Origin: Alphaproteobacteria bacterium
GTDB taxonomy: Bacteria > Pseudomonadota > Alphaproteobacteria > UBA8366
Length of the DNA stretch: 64,000 nt
Assembly (NCBI GenBank): GCA_009377445.1
Contig: WHUA01000011.1
Location: 62,001 to 126,000 of the forward strand
Direction: 5' to 3'
Position 1 is the stretch's first letter. The number at the start of each line of letters is the position of its first letter. Under the pieces are notes generated by a model that saw nothing but the letters and a program-made list of their open reading frames with translations, ran no database searches and was not told where the DNA came from. Below, piece by piece: positions 62,962 to 64,000 of this stretch. The position numbers and the translations under genes were made by a program.

Positions 62962-64000
62962 ATCTCCGCAACTCTGGTTCTGATAAACTTAGTCGGTGCG
63001 GTCGCACTCCTGCTTTGGGCGATGCGCATGGTCCGGACCGGCATGACACGCGCATTCGGGGGCCAGCTCCGGTTGTTCCTCGGGCGCTACCTGACCAATC
63101 GCTTCAGTGCGCTTCTGGCCGGCATCGGCGTGACGACGCTGTTGCAGAGCAGCACCGCCACCTGCCTGATGACCGCGTCCTTCGTCGGCAGGGGCTTTCT
63201 CATATCCGCGCCGGCGCTGGCGGTCATGCTCGGCGCCGACATCGGGACCACGCTGATCGCGCAGTTGTTCAGCCTCAAGATCACCTGGCTCTCGCCCATC
63301 CTCATCATCATCGGCATGGTCGCCTTCCAGTCGGGCAACCGCAAGCGGACGCGCGATTTCGGGCGATTGAGCGTGGGGCTCGGCCTGATGCTGCTGGCGC
63401 TTCAGCTCATCGTCGCCGACACCCAGCCGATACGGGAGTCGACCGTCGTGCTGGCGCTGGTGGAGGCGCTCAACGGCGAGCCGCTGCTGGCCATCCTGGT
63501 TGCGGCGGTGATCACTTGGCTCGCGCATTCCAGCCTCGCCACGGTCCTGCTGATCTGTTCGCTAACGGGGATCGGCGCGATACCGCTCAGTCTCGTCTTC
63601 CCGCTGGTCCTGGGCGCCAACATCGGCGGGTCCGTCCCGGCGATCACGGCGACGCTGGGCTCGCCGCCCGCGGCGCGCCGCGTGGCCATCGGCAACGCCT
63701 TCTTCAAGATCGCGGGATGCGTCCTGCTTCTGCCGTTCCTGGGCCAGGTGCCGGAATTCCTGGCCATGATCGAAAGCGACCCCGTGCGCCAGGTCGTGAA
63801 CTTCCATACCGCGTTCAACATCGCGCTCGCGGTGCTCTTCATCGGTTTCGTCGGGCCGATCGGGAAGCTGCTGGAGCACTTGCTGCCCGACAGCGCCGCG
63901 CCTGCCGACGAAGGGCAGGCCCGCTATCTGGACAAGGGGGCGCTCAGCGAACCGGCGGTAGCCCTCGCGAACGCGCGGCGCGAGACGCTGCGCATCGCTG
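62962..64000 (+). CDS. Na/Pi-cotransporter family membrane protein (3' end outside window)
   Basis: About 346 residues are visible. Many hydrophobic helices and the twin QSST/HSS repeats (GVTTLLQSSTATCLMTASFV and VITWLAHSSLATVLLICSL) mark the NptA/YjbB family of sodium-phosphate symporters. The natural N-terminus ISATLVLINLVGAVALLLWAMRM is in frame from an ATC at 62962, with GGAGG 9 bases upstream. No ATG, GTG or TTG lies in frame between the stop at 62896 and the ATG inside helix 1, so the start is unusual. A C-terminal PhoU-like domain would be expected beyond the window. Confidence 0.85.
   Translation, partial: MSATLVLINLVGAVALLLWAMRMVRTGMTRAFGGQLRLFLGRYLTNRFSALLAGIGVTTLLQSSTATCLMTASFVGRGFLISAPALAVMLGADIGTTLIAQLFSLKITWLSPILIIIGMVAFQSGNRKRTRDFGRLSVGLGLMLLALQLIVADTQPIRESTVVLALVEALNGEPLLAILVAAVITWLAHSSLATVLLICSLTGIGAIPLSLVFPLVLGANIGGSVPAITATLGSPPAARRVAIGNAFFKIAGCVLLLPFLGQVPEFLAMIESDPVRQVVNFHTAFNIALAVLFIGFVGPIGKLLEHLLPDSAAPADEGQARYLDKGALSEPAVALANARRETLRIA

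Overview
The window is GC-rich, densely coded chromosomal DNA of an alphaproteobacterium. The evidence is a SAM-II-type riboswitch ahead of metZ, a CIRCE operator combined with a heat-shock-type promoter ahead of groESL, short inverted-repeat elements between genes of a kind common in this class, and an abundance of acyl-CoA and amino-acid catabolic genes. A genus cannot be named from the sequence alone. I see no rRNA, tRNA, CRISPR array, insertion sequence, integrase or prophage gene. No gap between genes exceeds about 300 bases. Sixty-two protein genes are called; the first and last are cut by the window edges.

Layout. 0-13 kb: a truncated TIM-barrel isomerase gene, a small exported protein, a malate/lactate-type dehydrogenase with a cupin, an MBL hydrolase next to a biotin-dependent carboxyltransferase, a divergent acyl-CoA dehydrogenase pair, and a PrpD-M20 peptidase-M48 lipoprotein set. 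13-19 kb: a nitroreductase, then an acyl-CoA cluster (enoyl-CoA hydratase, a second carboxyltransferase, an ADP-forming acyl-CoA synthetase with ATP-grasp at the N-terminus). 19-31.5 kb: mostly minus-strand genes for nitrogen and sulfur metabolism (class-III aminotransferase, M81 peptidase, amidase, riboswitch-controlled metZ, CoA-ester lyase, CaiB CoA-transferase, reverse transsulfuration pair), with a plus-strand dTDP-glucose dehydratase/VOC pair inside. 31.6-33.8 kb: groES-groEL. 34-50 kb: a mixed stretch with a TauD dioxygenase, an AtuA pair, hydroxypyruvate isomerase, a flavin disulfide reductase, pepN, an MFS exporter, MBL hydrolases, a gamma-glutamyltransferase, two HIBADH-family dehydrogenases, trxB and a bactofilin.

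50.4-53.1 kb is a compact polyamine operon, speE-speD-speE2-DUF1491, in which two different spermidine-synthase paralogues flank the S-adenosylmethionine decarboxylase. The second paralogue has a changed residue pattern in a conserved motif of the active-site region. mmsA follows.

54.8-64 kb is a phosphorus-related region: a tandem pair of PhnD-like binding proteins (duplicated together with a terminator and upstream leader), phnC, two phnE permeases, a HAD phosphatase, glpD, a glycerophosphodiester phosphodiesterase and a Na/Pi cotransporter. Pho-box-like sequences precede the second phnD and the cotransporter. The cotransporter has no ATG, GTG or TTG where its N-terminus should begin; an ATC sits at ideal distance from a strong ribosome binding site.

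The most interesting leads are the split polyamine operon, the duplicated PhnD unit with its internal terminator, the apparent ATC start, and an 11-bp perfect tandem repeat between the CoA-transferase and the sugar dehydratase. Most of the window is otherwise ordinary metabolic sequence.
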